Of a stretch of 64,000 nt of DNA, positions 18,073 through 26,137 are shown in pieces. Position numbers and translations under genes: made by a program. This DNA is from an uncultured Prevotellaceae bacterium (GTDB lineage Bacteria > Bacteroidota > Bacteroidia > Bacteroidales > Bacteroidaceae), in contig OMWC01000008.1 of the NCBI GenBank assembly GCA_900314655.1, positions 62,001 to 126,000 of the forward strand, written 5' to 3'. The notes beneath the pieces were generated by a model, which made no database searches, was not told where the DNA came from, and saw nothing but the letters and a program-made list of their open reading frames with translations. Position 1 is the stretch's first letter, and each line of letters begins with the position of its first letter.

Positions 18073-18651
18073 TTATACTTTCTGGATGTTTGAAATGATT
18101 TCCTCGATGACTCTCGGGAAATGTTCCATTTCCAGGAGGTGTTCCTTATGGGCAATGTCTTCGGGGGTGTCGTCTGGCGAAAGCGGGGTGCTGAACTGCG
18201 CAATAATCTCGCCGCCGTCGCAAACGTCTGACACCCAGTGGACTGTCATGCCTGTTTCAGTTTCACCAGCAGCCTTGATGGCCTCGTGCACATGATGTCC
18301 CCACATTCCTTTTCCACCGTATTTCGGCAGTAGGGCAGGGTGGATGTTGATCATGCGACGGTCATAAGCCTCGATGAGAAAATCGGGAACAATAAGCAGG
18401 AAACCGGCCAAGACGATGAACTCGATCTCGTATTCTTTCATCAGCGTCATCATCTTCTCGCGGTCGTTGAAATCATTTTTATTCATGATGGCCGTAGGCA
18501 CATTCAGGTTCTTGGCACGAACCAGCGCGTAGGCATCGGCCTTGTTGCTGAGCACAAGACTTATCTTAACCTCCTCAGAATCCTTGAAATACCTGATGAT
18601 GTTCTCGCAGTTGGTGCCGCTTCCCGACACGAAGATTGCCACGTTTGTCAT
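18073..18651 (-). CDS. purN: Phosphoribosylglycinamide formyltransferase
   Basis: Adds formyl from 10-formyl-THF to GAR in purine synthesis (192 aa). Seen: FVSGSGTNCENI at the N-terminus (phosphate-binding loop), the VLAGFLLIVPDFLIEAY segment, INIHPALLPKYGGKGMWG with the catalytic Asn-His, and HWVSDVCDGGEII with the catalytic Asp. A perfect promoter is 36-67 bases upstream. Ends next to a bidirectional terminator. Confidence 0.96.
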   Translation of the reverse strand: MTNVAIFVSGSGTNCENIIRYFKDSEEVKISLVLSNKADAYALVRAKNLNVPTAIMNKNDFNDREKMMTLMKEYEIEFIVLAGFLLIVPDFLIEAYDRRMINIHPALLPKYGGKGMWGHHVHEAIKAAGETETGMTVHWVSDVCDGGEIIAQFSTPLSPDDTPEDIAHKEHLLEMEHFPRVIEEIISNIQKV

Positions 18652-18686
18652 TATTCTTTGCTGTGTGATTCTTTATTTTCCGCCTG

Positions 18687-18718
18687 CAAAGATAATTGTT
18701 TTCTGTGAAATTCCCAAA
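18687..18718 (-). promoter_or_regulatory. Promoter of purN
   Basis: On the minus strand TTTG (18715-18718), 20 bases, TATCTTTG (18687-18694). No PurR-like site or riboswitch is recognised. Confidence 0.8.
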
Positions 18719-18750
18719 TTAATGTTCACCGATGTGGATTTTCGGCGTAT

Positions 18751-19188
18751 TCATATTTCATCGAAATCGAACTCGTCTTCATCGTCTTCGTCAATCCCGA
18801 AGCCGAAGAGGGCAGGGTCCGTGAAAGCATCCATGGCACGGCGGTCTTTCTTGGTGGGACGGCCCGTGCCGCGTTGGCGGTCGATGAATCCGCTGATGCG
18901 GCTCATCTCCAGGAGTTCGTATTGCTTGGGGTCGGTGACATTCTCGTAGATTTCGGGAACGAGTTTGGCCCCAACGCGCTGTTCAATACATTTCAGCACA
19001 CGGAAAGAATAGGTAATGGGAGGTTTCCTGACATGAACCACTTCACCCACTTTCAGCGGGCGCGAGGGTTTCACGTTGGCATTGTTTACCACCACACGCC
19101 CGTTCTTGCAGGCATCGGCGGCTATCGAGCGCGTCTTGAAGATGCGCGAAGCCCAGAGCCATTTGTCTATTCTTGCGGTTTCAGCCAT
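18751..19188 (-). CDS. hslR: S4-domain RNA-binding protein, Hsp15-like
   Basis: A 145-aa protein with an N-terminal S4 RNA-binding domain: RIDKWLWASRIFKTRSIA and GRVVVNNANVKPSR follow the Hsp15 (HslR) pattern. Hsp15 rescues stalled 50S subunits carrying peptidyl-tRNA, which suits the neighbouring pth. The C-terminus is acidic (EDDEDEFDFDEI). Third gene of an rplY-pth-hslR unit, 9 bases after pth. The symbol is by family; the exact role in Bacteroidota is inferred. Confidence 0.85.
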   Translation of the reverse strand: MAETARIDKWLWASRIFKTRSIAADACKNGRVVVNNANVKPSRPLKVGEVVHVRKPPITYSFRVLKCIEQRVGAKLVPEIYENVTDPKQYELLEMSRISGFIDRQRGTGRPTKKDRRAMDAFTDPALFGFGIDEDDEDEFDFDEI

Positions 19189-19197
19189 GTATTCCTA

Positions 19198-19776
19198 TTA
19201 TTTTGTTTTCTTGCCTTTGTTGTTGTATTGATTCATGGTGATGTCGATGCCTGCCAGCACAAAACTCTTGATCACCTCTACGGCCGTGTCGATGGCCGGC
19301 TGGAGTTTTTGCTTTTCCTCATCGCTGTATTTCCCCAACACCCAGTCAATCTGTCCGCCGCGGTTGAACTCGTTGCCGATACCCATGCGCAGGCGGGCAT
19401 ACTGCTGACCGATGAGTTGCTGGATATGGCCCAGACCGTTGTGACCGCCGTTCGAGCCGTTGGCCTTCAGACGGAATGTTCCCAAAGGCAATGCCAGCTC
19501 GTCAACGACTACCAGCAACCGTTTCTGGTCGATATTCTCCTTCTGCATCCAGTAGCGCACGGCGTTTCCGCTCAGATTCATAAACGTGGTGGGCTTCAGC
19601 AGAATCATCTTGCGGCCTTTCAATGATGTCTCGGCCACAAAACCATACCGTTTGTCTTCGAAAACAATATTGGACGCCTTAGCAAGGGCGTCCAATACCA
19701 TAAATCCTGTGTTGTGGCGAGTACCCTCGTATTCAGCACCGGGGTTTCCCAATCCCACAATCAGATATTTGTCCAT
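19198..19776 (-). CDS. pth: Peptidyl-tRNA hydrolase
   Basis: Releases tRNA from peptidyl-tRNA that has dropped off ribosomes (192 aa). Signature segments: [18 protein letters not shown] with the catalytic His, [12 protein letters not shown], and the second signature [15 protein letters not shown] 19776 (MDKYLIVG) is the standard N-terminus. Located 34 bases after rplY, an arrangement common across bacteria (rplY-pth). Confidence 0.97.
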   Translation of the reverse strand: MDKYLIVGLGNPGAEYEGTRHNTGFMVLDALAKASNIVFEDKRYGFVAETSLKGRKMILLKPTTFMNLSGNAVRYWMQKENIDQKRLLVVVDELALPLGTFRLKANGSNGGHNGLGHIQQLIGQQYARLRMGIGNEFNRGGQIDWVLGKYSDEEKQKLQPAIDTAVEVIKSFVLAGIDITMNQYNNKGKKTK

Positions 19777-19810
19777 CTGAATTTCAGTCTTTTTGAAAAA
19801 GCGGAGCAGA

Positions 19811-20422
19811 TTACTCAGCAGCCTGCTCATCATCATTAGCCTGAGCGGCAGCGTTAGACTTACGGGTAGCCTTGATGGTGCAAACCACAACTTCCTTGCT
19901 GGTAACCATCTCCAGACCCTCGAACTGCAGGTCGCCAACCTTGATGCTCTTACCGATAGTCAGGTTGGTAACGTCGATATCCAGAACTTCGGGGATGTCG
20001 GTGTATTTTGCACGAACATTCACCTTGCGCACGATGAGGCTCAGACGGCCACCGTCGCGCACACCCTGTGCCAGACCGTTCAGCCTTACGGGAACACCCA
20101 TCACGATGGGCTTCTCCTCATTCACTTCATAGAAGTCAACGTGCAGCAGCGCGTCGGTTGTGGGGTGGAACTGCAATTCCTTGATGATGGCATTCTTCAC
20201 CTCACCGTCGAGGTTGATGTTCACCATGTAGATGTTGGGAGTATAGACCAACTTGCGGAGTTCAGACATGGGGCAAGTGAAAGCCACTGCCTCGGGCAGA
20301 CCGTTCTCACCACGCTTCTCACCATAGAGGTTGCAGGGAATGAGTCCTTCTTTACGTACTAATTTGGAAGCCTTCTTGCCAAGGTCGCTTCTCTTCTGAC
20401 CTGTAACATTAATCTCTAACAT
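19811..20422 (-). CDS. rplY: 50S ribosomal protein L25/general stress protein Ctc
   Basis: A 203-aa long-form L25 (Ctc type) binding 5S rRNA. N-terminal domain ([21 protein letters not shown]) is the L25 fold and the C-terminal TL5-like domain follows ([18 protein letters not shown]). C-terminus is alanine-rich and acidic. A possible -7 box TACCTTTG (minus strand, 20515-20522) lies 93 bases upstream, but its -33 region is A/T-rich without TTTG. Confidence 0.96.
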   Translation of the reverse strand: MLEINVTGQKRSDLGKKASKLVRKEGLIPCNLYGEKRGENGLPEAVAFTCPMSELRKLVYTPNIYMVNINLDGEVKNAIIKELQFHPTTDALLHVDFYEVNEEKPIVMGVPVRLNGLAQGVRDGGRLSLIVRKVNVRAKYTDIPEVLDIDVTNLTIGKSIKVGDLQFEGLEMVTSKEVVVCTIKATRKSNAAAQANDDEQAAE

Positions 20423-20582
20423 AATGTGTTACTCTAAAATTAAGTTGTTAAATGATTTAAACTGCTTGCTTAATTTACCATCACACTTTTGGGAGTGCTT
20501 TTGGAAAAGCGGTGCAAAGGTAGTGCTTTTTGCACGAATAAAAAAATAAAAGAATAAAAAAATGAAAAATCTGAGGTTTTTT

Positions 20583-20614
20583 CTTGCGTGAAATACATAT
20601 TTTATGTAATTTTG
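20583..20614 (+). promoter_or_regulatory. Promoter of the nusB operon
   Basis: CTTG (20583-20586), 20 bases, TAATTTTG (20607-20614), 43 bases before the nusB ATG. One mismatch in the -33 box. Confidence 0.7.
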
Positions 20615-20656
20615 CATCGTAAACAGATTCGTAAATGTATAAAAACACAAATTTAG

Positions 20657-21613
20657 ATGATTAATAGAGAACTGATTCGGATTAAGATTGTCCAGTTAAC
20701 CTACGCATACTATCAAAACGGAAACCGGAATATGGACAATGCAGAGAAGGAATTGCTTTTCAGTCTCTCCAAGGCCTACGATTTGTATAATTATCTCCTC
20801 GCCCTTATCGTTGCCGTCACCCGCGAGGCCCGTCATCGTGTGGAGGTGGGCACTGCGCGTGCGAAGCGTGAAGGTGGCGAGATCCCGTCTTCTAAGTTTG
20901 CCGACAATAAGTTTGCACTCCAACTGGAAGAAAACAAGCAGCTCTGCGAATTCGTTGAGACGCAGAAGCAGACTTGGGAGGACAATATAGAGTTCGTGCG
21001 CAAGTTGCTCGACCAGATTGAGCAGAGCCAGATCTATCAGAGCTATATGGATTCCGAGGAGGATTCCTATGACGATGACCGTGAGATTTGGCGCAAGATC
21101 TACAAGGTGCTCATCATGAACAATGCCGACCTTGATGCGCTGCTCGAAGAGAAATCGCTCTATTGGAACGACGATAAGGAGACGGTTGACACCTTCGTGG
21201 TGAAAACCATCAAGCGCTTCGACCCCAAGAATCAGAAGAATCAGGAACTGCTCCCCGAATACAAGGACATTGAAGACAAGGAGTTCGCACAGAAGCTCTT
21301 CCGCGCCACCATCCTCAATGGTGACCAGTATCAGCGCTATATGAGCGAGACTTCGCGCAACTGGGACTTCTCACGCCTGGCCTATATGGATGTGGTGATT
21401 ATGCAGATTGCCATTGCCGAGATGCTTACCTTCCCGGGTATTCCTGTCTCGGTGACTATCAATGAGTATGTGGAGTTGGCTAAGCTCTACAGCACGCCTA
21501 AGAGTTCAGGCTATATCAACGGTATGCTCGATGCCATTGCCCGCTATCTCAACGCCACGGGCAAGATGATGAAGCCCGTACCTGAGCGTCATAACCGATT
21601 CGAGCACCATTGA
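20657..21613 (+). CDS. nusB: Transcription antitermination factor NusB, long Bacteroidota form
   Basis: NusB binds boxA RNA with S10 in rRNA antitermination. This protein is 318 aa, more than twice the length of E. coli NusB; the recognisable NusB domain is at the C-terminus (about residues 190-310, with FPGIPVSVTINEYVELAK and SSGYINGMLDAIAR), and the long N-terminal helical region (INRELIRIKIVQLTYAYYQ) looks like a duplicated NusB-type half. This long form is normal in Bacteroidota. First gene of a nusB-yajC-ybbR-coaE run. Confidence 0.93.
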   Translation: MINRELIRIKIVQLTYAYYQNGNRNMDNAEKELLFSLSKAYDLYNYLLALIVAVTREARHRVEVGTARAKREGGEIPSSKFADNKFALQLEENKQLCEFVETQKQTWEDNIEFVRKLLDQIEQSQIYQSYMDSEEDSYDDDREIWRKIYKVLIMNNADLDALLEEKSLYWNDDKETVDTFVVKTIKRFDPKNQKNQELLPEYKDIEDKEFAQKLFRATILNGDQYQRYMSETSRNWDFSRLAYMDVVIMQIAIAEMLTFPGIPVSVTINEYVELAKLYSTPKSSGYINGMLDAIARYLNATGKMMKPVPERHNRFEHH

Positions 21614-21625
21614 TGCCTTTGCGTT

Positions 21626-21647
21626 TAGCCGGTTTCCGGCTATCCGT
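21626..21647 (+). terminator. Small hairpin after nusB
   Basis: TAGCCGG, TTT, CCGGCTA followed by TCCGTTTT. A short stem with a weak T-tract; probably a partial terminator or processing site between nusB and yajC. Confidence 0.4.
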
Positions 21648-21679
21648 TTTCTGTCTATCAATAAATCAAATTATAAAAC

Positions 21680-22009
21680 ATGACAACATTATTCTTAGCA
21701 GCCCAGGCCGCTCAAGGTGGCGGCGGAGGCATGAGCTTCCTCATTATGATGGTGGCCATCTTTGCCATCATGTGGTTTTTCATGATTCATCCCCAGCAGA
21801 AGAAGCAGAAGGAAATCCGCAATTTCCAGAACTCGCTGACTGAAGGAACGAAGGTGATTACCGGCGGCGGTATCTATGGCACCGTGAAGCGTATCAACAT
21901 GCAGGACAACACCGTCGAGGTGGAGATTGCACGTGGCGTGAATATTACCGTAGATCGTGGTTATGTCTTCGCTGATGCCTCTGGCATGCAGCAGACACAG
22001 GCTAAATAA
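21680..22009 (+). CDS. yajC: Preprotein translocase subunit YajC
   Basis: A 109-aa single-span membrane protein that associates with SecDF. Seen: a Gly-rich lead, the membrane helix MSFLIMMVAIFAIMWFFMI, then HPQQKKQKEIRNFQNSL and the small soluble domain with GTKVITGGGIYGTV. Its stop TAA is directly followed by the ATG of the next gene. Confidence 0.95.
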   Translation: MTTLFLAAQAAQGGGGGMSFLIMMVAIFAIMWFFMIHPQQKKQKEIRNFQNSLTEGTKVITGGGIYGTVKRINMQDNTVEVEIARGVNITVDRGYVFADASGMQQTQAK

Positions 22010-22990
22010 ATGGGCAGACGCGGAGCACGCATATTCAGCTTTGTCAGGAACTTCTTGTCCACCATCGTGAACAAGGAGTTTCTGATTTTTTTGTTCTTTC
22101 TCAGCGTGAGCGGCCTCTTTTGGCTCGTCATCACGGTGACAGAGACTTATGAACGCGAATTTTCCGTACCTCTGCGACTGGTGAATGTGCCCAAGGATAT
22201 AGTGGTAACCAGCGAAGTGGATGATACCGTGAAGGTCACCATCCGCGACAAGGGCTACATCCTCCTGGCCTATAAATACACATTGACCGACGATCCGATA
22301 TCTATCGACTATAAGCTTCACGCCCCCAAAGACGAGAAGAGTACCGTTTCTACCAGCGAACTCCAGAAGCTCATCTATCAGCAATTGTCCAAGTCATCGC
22401 GGATTATATCGCTGAAGCCTGACCGGCTGGTCTATTATTTCACCCGCGGCAAGAGCAAGACTGTGCCGTTGCGGCTCAATGGCAAGATTGTGATGGGGCA
22501 GAGTCACTATGTCTCCCGAATCGTCTTTTCTCCTGAACGGGTGGATGTCTATGCGCGCAAGTCGCTGCTCGACAGTATCCATTATGCCTTTACGGAGAAT
22601 ATGGTGATCAGCAATCTGACCGACACCATTGTCAGGACCGTGGCCTTGAAGAAGGTATTGGGTGCGAAGTTTGTGCCCTCGGAAGTGAAGGTGACCATCT
22701 ATCCCGACATTCTGACCGAGGCCAATGTGGAAGTGCCCATCACGGCCGTCAACATGCCCGAAGGAAAGACACTGCGCACCTTCCCCTCTCGTGTGAAAGT
22801 GCTTTTCGTGACGGGTGTCGGAAACGTACGCAATATCTCTGCCAACCAGTTCCGCGTGGAAGCCGATTATAGCGATATTGAGGCCCATCCGTCGGAGAAA
22901 TGTTCGCTCTCGCTTGTTGCGATGCCTCAGGGTGTCCGTAATCCCCGCCTCGAAATCTCTGAGGTGGACTATCTGATAGAGACCCAATGA
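22010..22990 (+). CDS. YbbR-like domain protein
   Basis: A 326-aa protein with one N-terminal membrane helix (FLIFLFFLSVSGLFWLVITV) and an extracytoplasmic region of YbbR-type repeats (for example VPLRLVNVPKDIVVTSEVDD and VPITAVNMPEGKTL). In Firmicutes YbbR (CdaR) regulates the diadenylate cyclase CdaA; no cyclase gene is next to it here, so its partner is unknown. Starts immediately after yajC and overlaps coaE by 4 bases. Confidence 0.85.
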   Translation: MGRRGARIFSFVRNFLSTIVNKEFLIFLFFLSVSGLFWLVITVTETYEREFSVPLRLVNVPKDIVVTSEVDDTVKVTIRDKGYILLAYKYTLTDDPISIDYKLHAPKDEKSTVSTSELQKLIYQQLSKSSRIISLKPDRLVYYFTRGKSKTVPLRLNGKIVMGQSHYVSRIVFSPERVDVYARKSLLDSIHYAFTENMVISNLTDTIVRTVALKKVLGAKFVPSEVKVTIYPDILTEANVEVPITAVNMPEGKTLRTFPSRVKVLFVTGVGNVRNISANQFRVEADYSDIEAHPSEKCSLSLVAMPQGVRNPRLEISEVDYLIETQ

Positions 22991-23949
22991 AGATAGCCGT
23001 CACCGGAGGAATCGGCAGCGGCAAGAGCTATGTGTGCCGACATCTGGCCGAACGAGGTATCCGTGTCTATGATTGTGATGCGGCTGCCAAGCGGTTGATG
23101 CGCACCTCAGCCACTCTTCAGGAGAAACTTCGTGAACTCGTGGGCGAAGAGGTTTATCACGACGGACAGTTGGTGAAACCCGTCATGGCCGCATTCCTTC
23201 TGGCTTCTGATGAGAACCAAAAGGCCGTTAATGCCATCGTTCATCCTGCCGTTGCTGACGATTTCAAGGCTTCGGGCTACGACTGGATGGAGTGTGCCAT
23301 ACTCTTCGAGAGCGGTTTTGACCATCTGGTGGATTGCGTCATCTGTGTGACGGCTCCCGAAGAAGTGCGTATCCAGCGGGTGATGGCTCGCGACGGGCTT
23401 ACGCGTGAGCGAGCGCTTGATTGGCTTGCCAAACAGTTCCCCCAGGAAGAAGTGCGGCGCCGGAGCGATTACGAGATTGTAAACGATGGACTTCAGGACA
23501 TCGGACCACAAATAGATACTATTATTCAACAAATAAACAACAAAACGAAAATGCAACAGACAATTCTTTCCATTGCAGGAAAACCAGGCCTCTATAAACT
23601 TGTTTCAAGAGGTAAGATGAACCTCATTGTTGAGGCTCTTGACGAAACCCACAAGCGTATGCCCGCTTTCGCCACCGACCGCGTGACTTCGCTGGCCGAC
23701 ATCGCCATGTACACCGATGCGGAGGATGTTCCCCTGATGACCATCCTCGCCAACCTCCGTGATAAGGAAGAAGGTAAGGAAGTGTCTTTCAATATCAAGA
23801 AGGCTTCCAGCAAAGAGCTGCGCGACTATTTCGCTCAGGTGCTTCCCGATTTCGACCGCGACCGTGTTCACGATAGCGATATCAAGAAACTGCTCACCTG
23901 GTACAATATCCTCGTGAGAAACGGTATCACCGATTTCGAAGAGAAGTAA
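22987..23949 (+). CDS. coaE: Dephospho-CoA kinase fused to a DUF5606 domain
   Basis: Residues 1 to about 187 are dephospho-CoA kinase, the last step of CoA synthesis: P-loop GGIGSGKSYVCRHL, YDCDAAAKRL, and FESGFDHLVD. The frame continues without a stop through INNKTK into residues 189-320, which form a complete DUF5606 protein (MQQTILSIAGKPGLYKLVSR), usually a separate Bacteroidota gene of about 135 codons. An ATG at 23551 marks where the separate gene would begin, so both a 320-aa fusion and a free DUF5606 product are possible. DUF5606 function is unknown. Overlaps the ybbR-like gene by ATGA. Confidence 0.88.
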   Translation: MKIAVTGGIGSGKSYVCRHLAERGIRVYDCDAAAKRLMRTSATLQEKLRELVGEEVYHDGQLVKPVMAAFLLASDENQKAVNAIVHPAVADDFKASGYDWMECAILFESGFDHLVDCVICVTAPEEVRIQRVMARDGLTRERALDWLAKQFPQEEVRRRSDYEIVNDGLQDIGPQIDTIIQQINNKTKMQQTILSIAGKPGLYKLVSRGKMNLIVEALDETHKRMPAFATDRVTSLADIAMYTDAEDVPLMTILANLRDKEEGKEVSFNIKKASSKELRDYFAQVLPDFDRDRVHDSDIKKLLTWYNILVRNGITDFEEK

Positions 23950-23951
23950 GA

Positions 23952-24022
23952 GCCCACCCCTGCCCCTCCCAAAGGGAGGGGAAACAGAACTCCTCCTCCT
24001 TTTGGGGAGGCCGGGAGGGGGC
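23952..24022. repeat. GC-rich palindromic element between convergent genes
   Basis: GCCCACCCCTGCCCCTCCC and AAAGGGAGGGG form one hairpin; CTCCTCCTTTTGGGGAGG and GGGAGGGGGC the other half. The same family as those in menC and menE. It exactly fills the gap between the stop of coaE-DUF5606 and the stop of the first kinase gene. Confidence 0.8.
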
Positions 24023-24024
24023 CT

Positions 24025-24645
24025 CTATTCCATCGGGAATAGTCCGAAGAGTTTGGCGTCAATCTGATCAGTGACTTTCTGAAAGTCCTGCGGATTCTCG
24101 CCAAATTTGCATGTATCCCCGTCAATGATAATCAAGTGCCCCTTGTAACCTTCAATCCATTCTTCGTAGCGGTCGTTCAGACCCTTCAGGTAGTCCAGTC
24201 GGATGGTCTGCTCATAGTCACGTCCGCGTTTCTGAATCTGGTTCACCAGGTTCGGGATGCTGCTGCGGATATAGATCATCAGGTCCGGCAGTTTCACCAG
24301 CGAAATCATCAGGTCGAAGAGGTCGGCATAGTTGTCGAAGTCGCGGTCGCTCATCATTCCCTGGTCGTGCAGGTTAGGGGCGAATATCTTGGCATCCTCG
24401 AAGATCGTGCGGTCCTGGATAATCGTCTCCTTGCTTTTTGAAATCTCCACTACCTCCTTGAAACGTTTGTTCAGGAAGTATATCTGGAGATTGAACGACC
24501 AGCGCGTCATATCGGCATAGAAATCGCTCAGATACGGATTGTTATCTACAGGCTCGAACCTTGGAGTCCAGCCGTAACGTTTGGCAAGCATCTTCGTCAG
24601 GGTAGTCTTGCCGCTGCCTATGTTTCCTGCTATTGCGATATGCAT
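24025..24645 (-). CDS. Deoxynucleoside kinase, copy 1
   Basis: A 206-aa P-loop kinase of the dNK/dGK-dAK family, phosphorylating deoxynucleosides for salvage. Walker A GNIGSGKTTLTKML, EPVDNNPYL (substrate acidic residue), the QDRTIFEDA motif with the conserved Glu-Asp-Arg set and the lid region QKRGRDYEQTIRLDYL. It lies 52 bases after a paralogue in the same direction. The pair recalls the dAK/dGK heterodimer of Lactobacillus, where two subunits are made from adjacent genes; substrate preference cannot be read here. Ends LFGLFPME. Confidence 0.9.
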   Translation of the reverse strand: MHIAIAGNIGSGKTTLTKMLAKRYGWTPRFEPVDNNPYLSDFYADMTRWSFNLQIYFLNKRFKEVVEISKSKETIIQDRTIFEDAKIFAPNLHDQGMMSDRDFDNYADLFDLMISLVKLPDLMIYIRSSIPNLVNQIQKRGRDYEQTIRLDYLKGLNDRYEEWIEGYKGHLIIIDGDTCKFGENPQDFQKVTDQIDAKLFGLFPME

Positions 24646-24697
24646 GGGTTTATGAGTAATAAGTGATGAGTGTTGAGTTTATGAGTTCATAAGTTTT

Positions 24698-25348
24698 TCA
24701 GACTCCCCTCCCTTCGGGAGGGGTTGGGGGTGGGCCAAATATTCCAAATAGTTGTGCGTCGATGCGATCCACGATACTGCCGAACTCCTTGGCATTATGC
24801 TCAAAGTCCGTCTGGTCCTTCTCTATCACCAGCACGCGTCCCTTATACCTATTATATATAAAGTCCTCGTAGCGGGTGTTCAGATTCTCCAGATAGTCCA
24901 GCTGCATGGTCTGCTCATAGTCGCGTCCCCGCTTCTGGATATTGGCGATGAGGTGAGGCACCGAAGCCCTCAGATAGATCATCAGGTCGGGCAGCCGCAC
25001 AATTTGCATCATCTGCTCAAACAGTTCCATATACGTGTCGAAGTCGCGGTCGCTCAGGTTGCCCATCGCCTTGTTCGTTGCTCCGAACACATATACGCCC
25101 TCGAAGATCGTACGGTCCTGTATCACTGTATGGTCAGCCTTTCGGATATCGAGCAGGTCTTTGAAGCGTTCCTTCAGGAAATACACCTCCATCGGGAACG
25201 ACCACCGTGGAATATCTTTATAGTAGTCCTCCAGATAAGGATTATAGTCCACCGCCTCGAATCTGGCCTCCCATCCGTAGTGTTTGGCCAGCATCCGCGT
25301 GAGCGTGGATTTCCCGCTTCCTATATTTCCTGCTACAGCTATGTGCAT
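24698..25348 (-). CDS. Deoxynucleoside kinase, copy 2, with element-derived C-terminus
   Basis: A 216-aa paralogue of the downstream gene, with Walker A GNIGSGKSTLTRML, YNPYLEDYY, QDRTIFEGV and QKRGRDYEQTMQLDYL. Where copy 1 ends at LFGLFPME, this one continues LFGIFGPPPTPPEGRGV; the last dozen residues and stop are encoded in a GC-rich palindromic element (24711-24736). The core enzyme is intact. A perfect promoter lies 29-60 bases upstream, and the two kinases are likely co-transcribed. Confidence 0.9.
   Translation of the reverse strand: MHIAVAGNIGSGKSTLTRMLAKHYGWEARFEAVDYNPYLEDYYKDIPRWSFPMEVYFLKERFKDLLDIRKADHTVIQDRTIFEGVYVFGATNKAMGNLSDRDFDTYMELFEQMMQIVRLPDLMIYLRASVPHLIANIQKRGRDYEQTMQLDYLENLNTRYEDFIYNRYKGRVLVIEKDQTDFEHNAKEFGSIVDRIDAQLFGIFGPPPTPPEGRGV
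24711..24736. repeat. Half-size GC-rich palindromic element at the kinase 3' end
   Basis: CTCCCCTCCCTTCGGGAGGG followed by GTTGGGGGTGGG. A single-hairpin version of the larger elements; overlaps the end of kinase copy 2. Confidence 0.75.
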
Positions 25349-25376
25349 GATGATTCAATGGTTTGTAATCTGCCTA

Positions 25377-25408
25377 CAAATTTAGGCAAATTTTCCGAGA
25401 ATGACAAA
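25377..25408 (-). promoter_or_regulatory. Promoter of the deoxynucleoside kinase pair
   Basis: On the minus strand TTTG (25405-25408), 20 bases, TAAATTTG (25377-25384), 29 bases before the ATG at 25348. Confidence 0.8.
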
Positions 25409-25430
25409 TTCATCTACAAAGATTTTTTGT

Positions 25431-25914
25431 ATTTGAGGGTGCACGGGTGCCACATCCCCTTTGTACAGGGGCTTTGCACCCTCTCCAAGAGGGTGTCACG
25501 GGTGCCACAAGGGTGCCACAAAAAAGGGAGACCCACCCCAGCTGGAGACCCACCCCAACCCTCCCTGTTAAGGGAGGGAGCTTGTCATTGGGGTAAGGTT
25601 CTCGTTAGCGTTGATAAATTCTCTAGAGAATTTTTTGCAAAGTATCATCGGAAGCCCCGCAAAACATCATCGGAGGTGTGAAATTCTCTAGAGAAAATAG
25701 AGACCCACCCTATCCCTCCCTGTATAGGGAGGGAATGCTTGCTATTGAGAATTGGTATGATATCTGATGAAGAAGTACTTGCTCCCTCCCTAAGCAGGGA
25801 GGGCAGGGGTGGGTCTCCCTTTTTTGTGGCACCCTTGTGGCACCCGTGACACCCTTCCGGAGAGGGTGCCAGCCCTTTATACAAAGGGGATGTGGCACCC
25901 GTGCACCCTTAAAT
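25431..25914. repeat. 484-bp non-coding element with long inverted repeats
   Basis: Left arm 25431-25581 and right arm 25791-25914 are near-perfect inverted copies: the left starts ATTTGAGGGTGCACGGGTGC and the complement of the right starts ATTTAAGGGTGCACGGGTGC, and both continue through CACAAGGGTGCCACAAAAAA and GGGAGACCCACCCC. The left arm carries about 27 extra bases from a repeated AGACCCACCCCA. The 209-base centre contains two copies of the palindrome AAATTCTCTAGAGAA, a duplicated CATCGGA phrase, and another copy of the TCCCTCCCTGTATAGGGAGG hairpin. No transposase or credible ORF. It fills the space between the kinase promoter and hsp20. Confidence 0.88.
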
Positions 25915-26124
25915 CAGAAATTTCGCGCGCACGCGCGAGGGAATCAGGCGGCGGAGTAGGGGTCGATACAGAAATACTTTTTAGCGTAATATCGCCAGAT
26001 TGTCATTTTGTTTTGACAGAATGGCAGAATATGGGCAATGGCATGTAAGTTGCAAATATAAGGGTGAAGCCGCAAGGCTCCAAACAGTAAAAACAATAAA
26101 AAGTAACAACTTAAAAATATAATT

Positions 26125-26129
26125 GGAGG
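26125..26129 (+). promoter_or_regulatory. Strong Shine-Dalgarno sequence of hsp20
   Basis: GGAGG placed 8 bases before ATG 26138. Purine-rich ribosome sites of this strength are rare in this window, and this one decides the start among three nearby ATGs. Confidence 0.7.
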
Positions 26130-26137
26130 TAATGATT

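Noticed and set aside
22394..22987. Long open frame on the minus strand opposite the ybbR-like gene (and similar antisense frames opposite gcvPA, gcvT, lptD-like and dnk genes)
   Set aside because: Mirror frames produced by codon bias of the true genes; no family features, starts or promoters.
25645..25898. Small frames inside the 484-bp inverted-repeat element
   Set aside because: They consist of translated repeats (Gly/Pro/Ser-rich) with no start context; treated as non-coding.
25923..25938. CGCGCGCACGCGCG alternating tract as a Z-DNA or regulatory signal
   Set aside because: A real tract, but 14 bases only and with nothing linking it to hsp20 or the element beside it.
26101..26137. Heat-shock regulatory element (CIRCE) before hsp20
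   Set aside because: No TTAGCACTC-N9-GAGTGCTAA inverted repeat is present.
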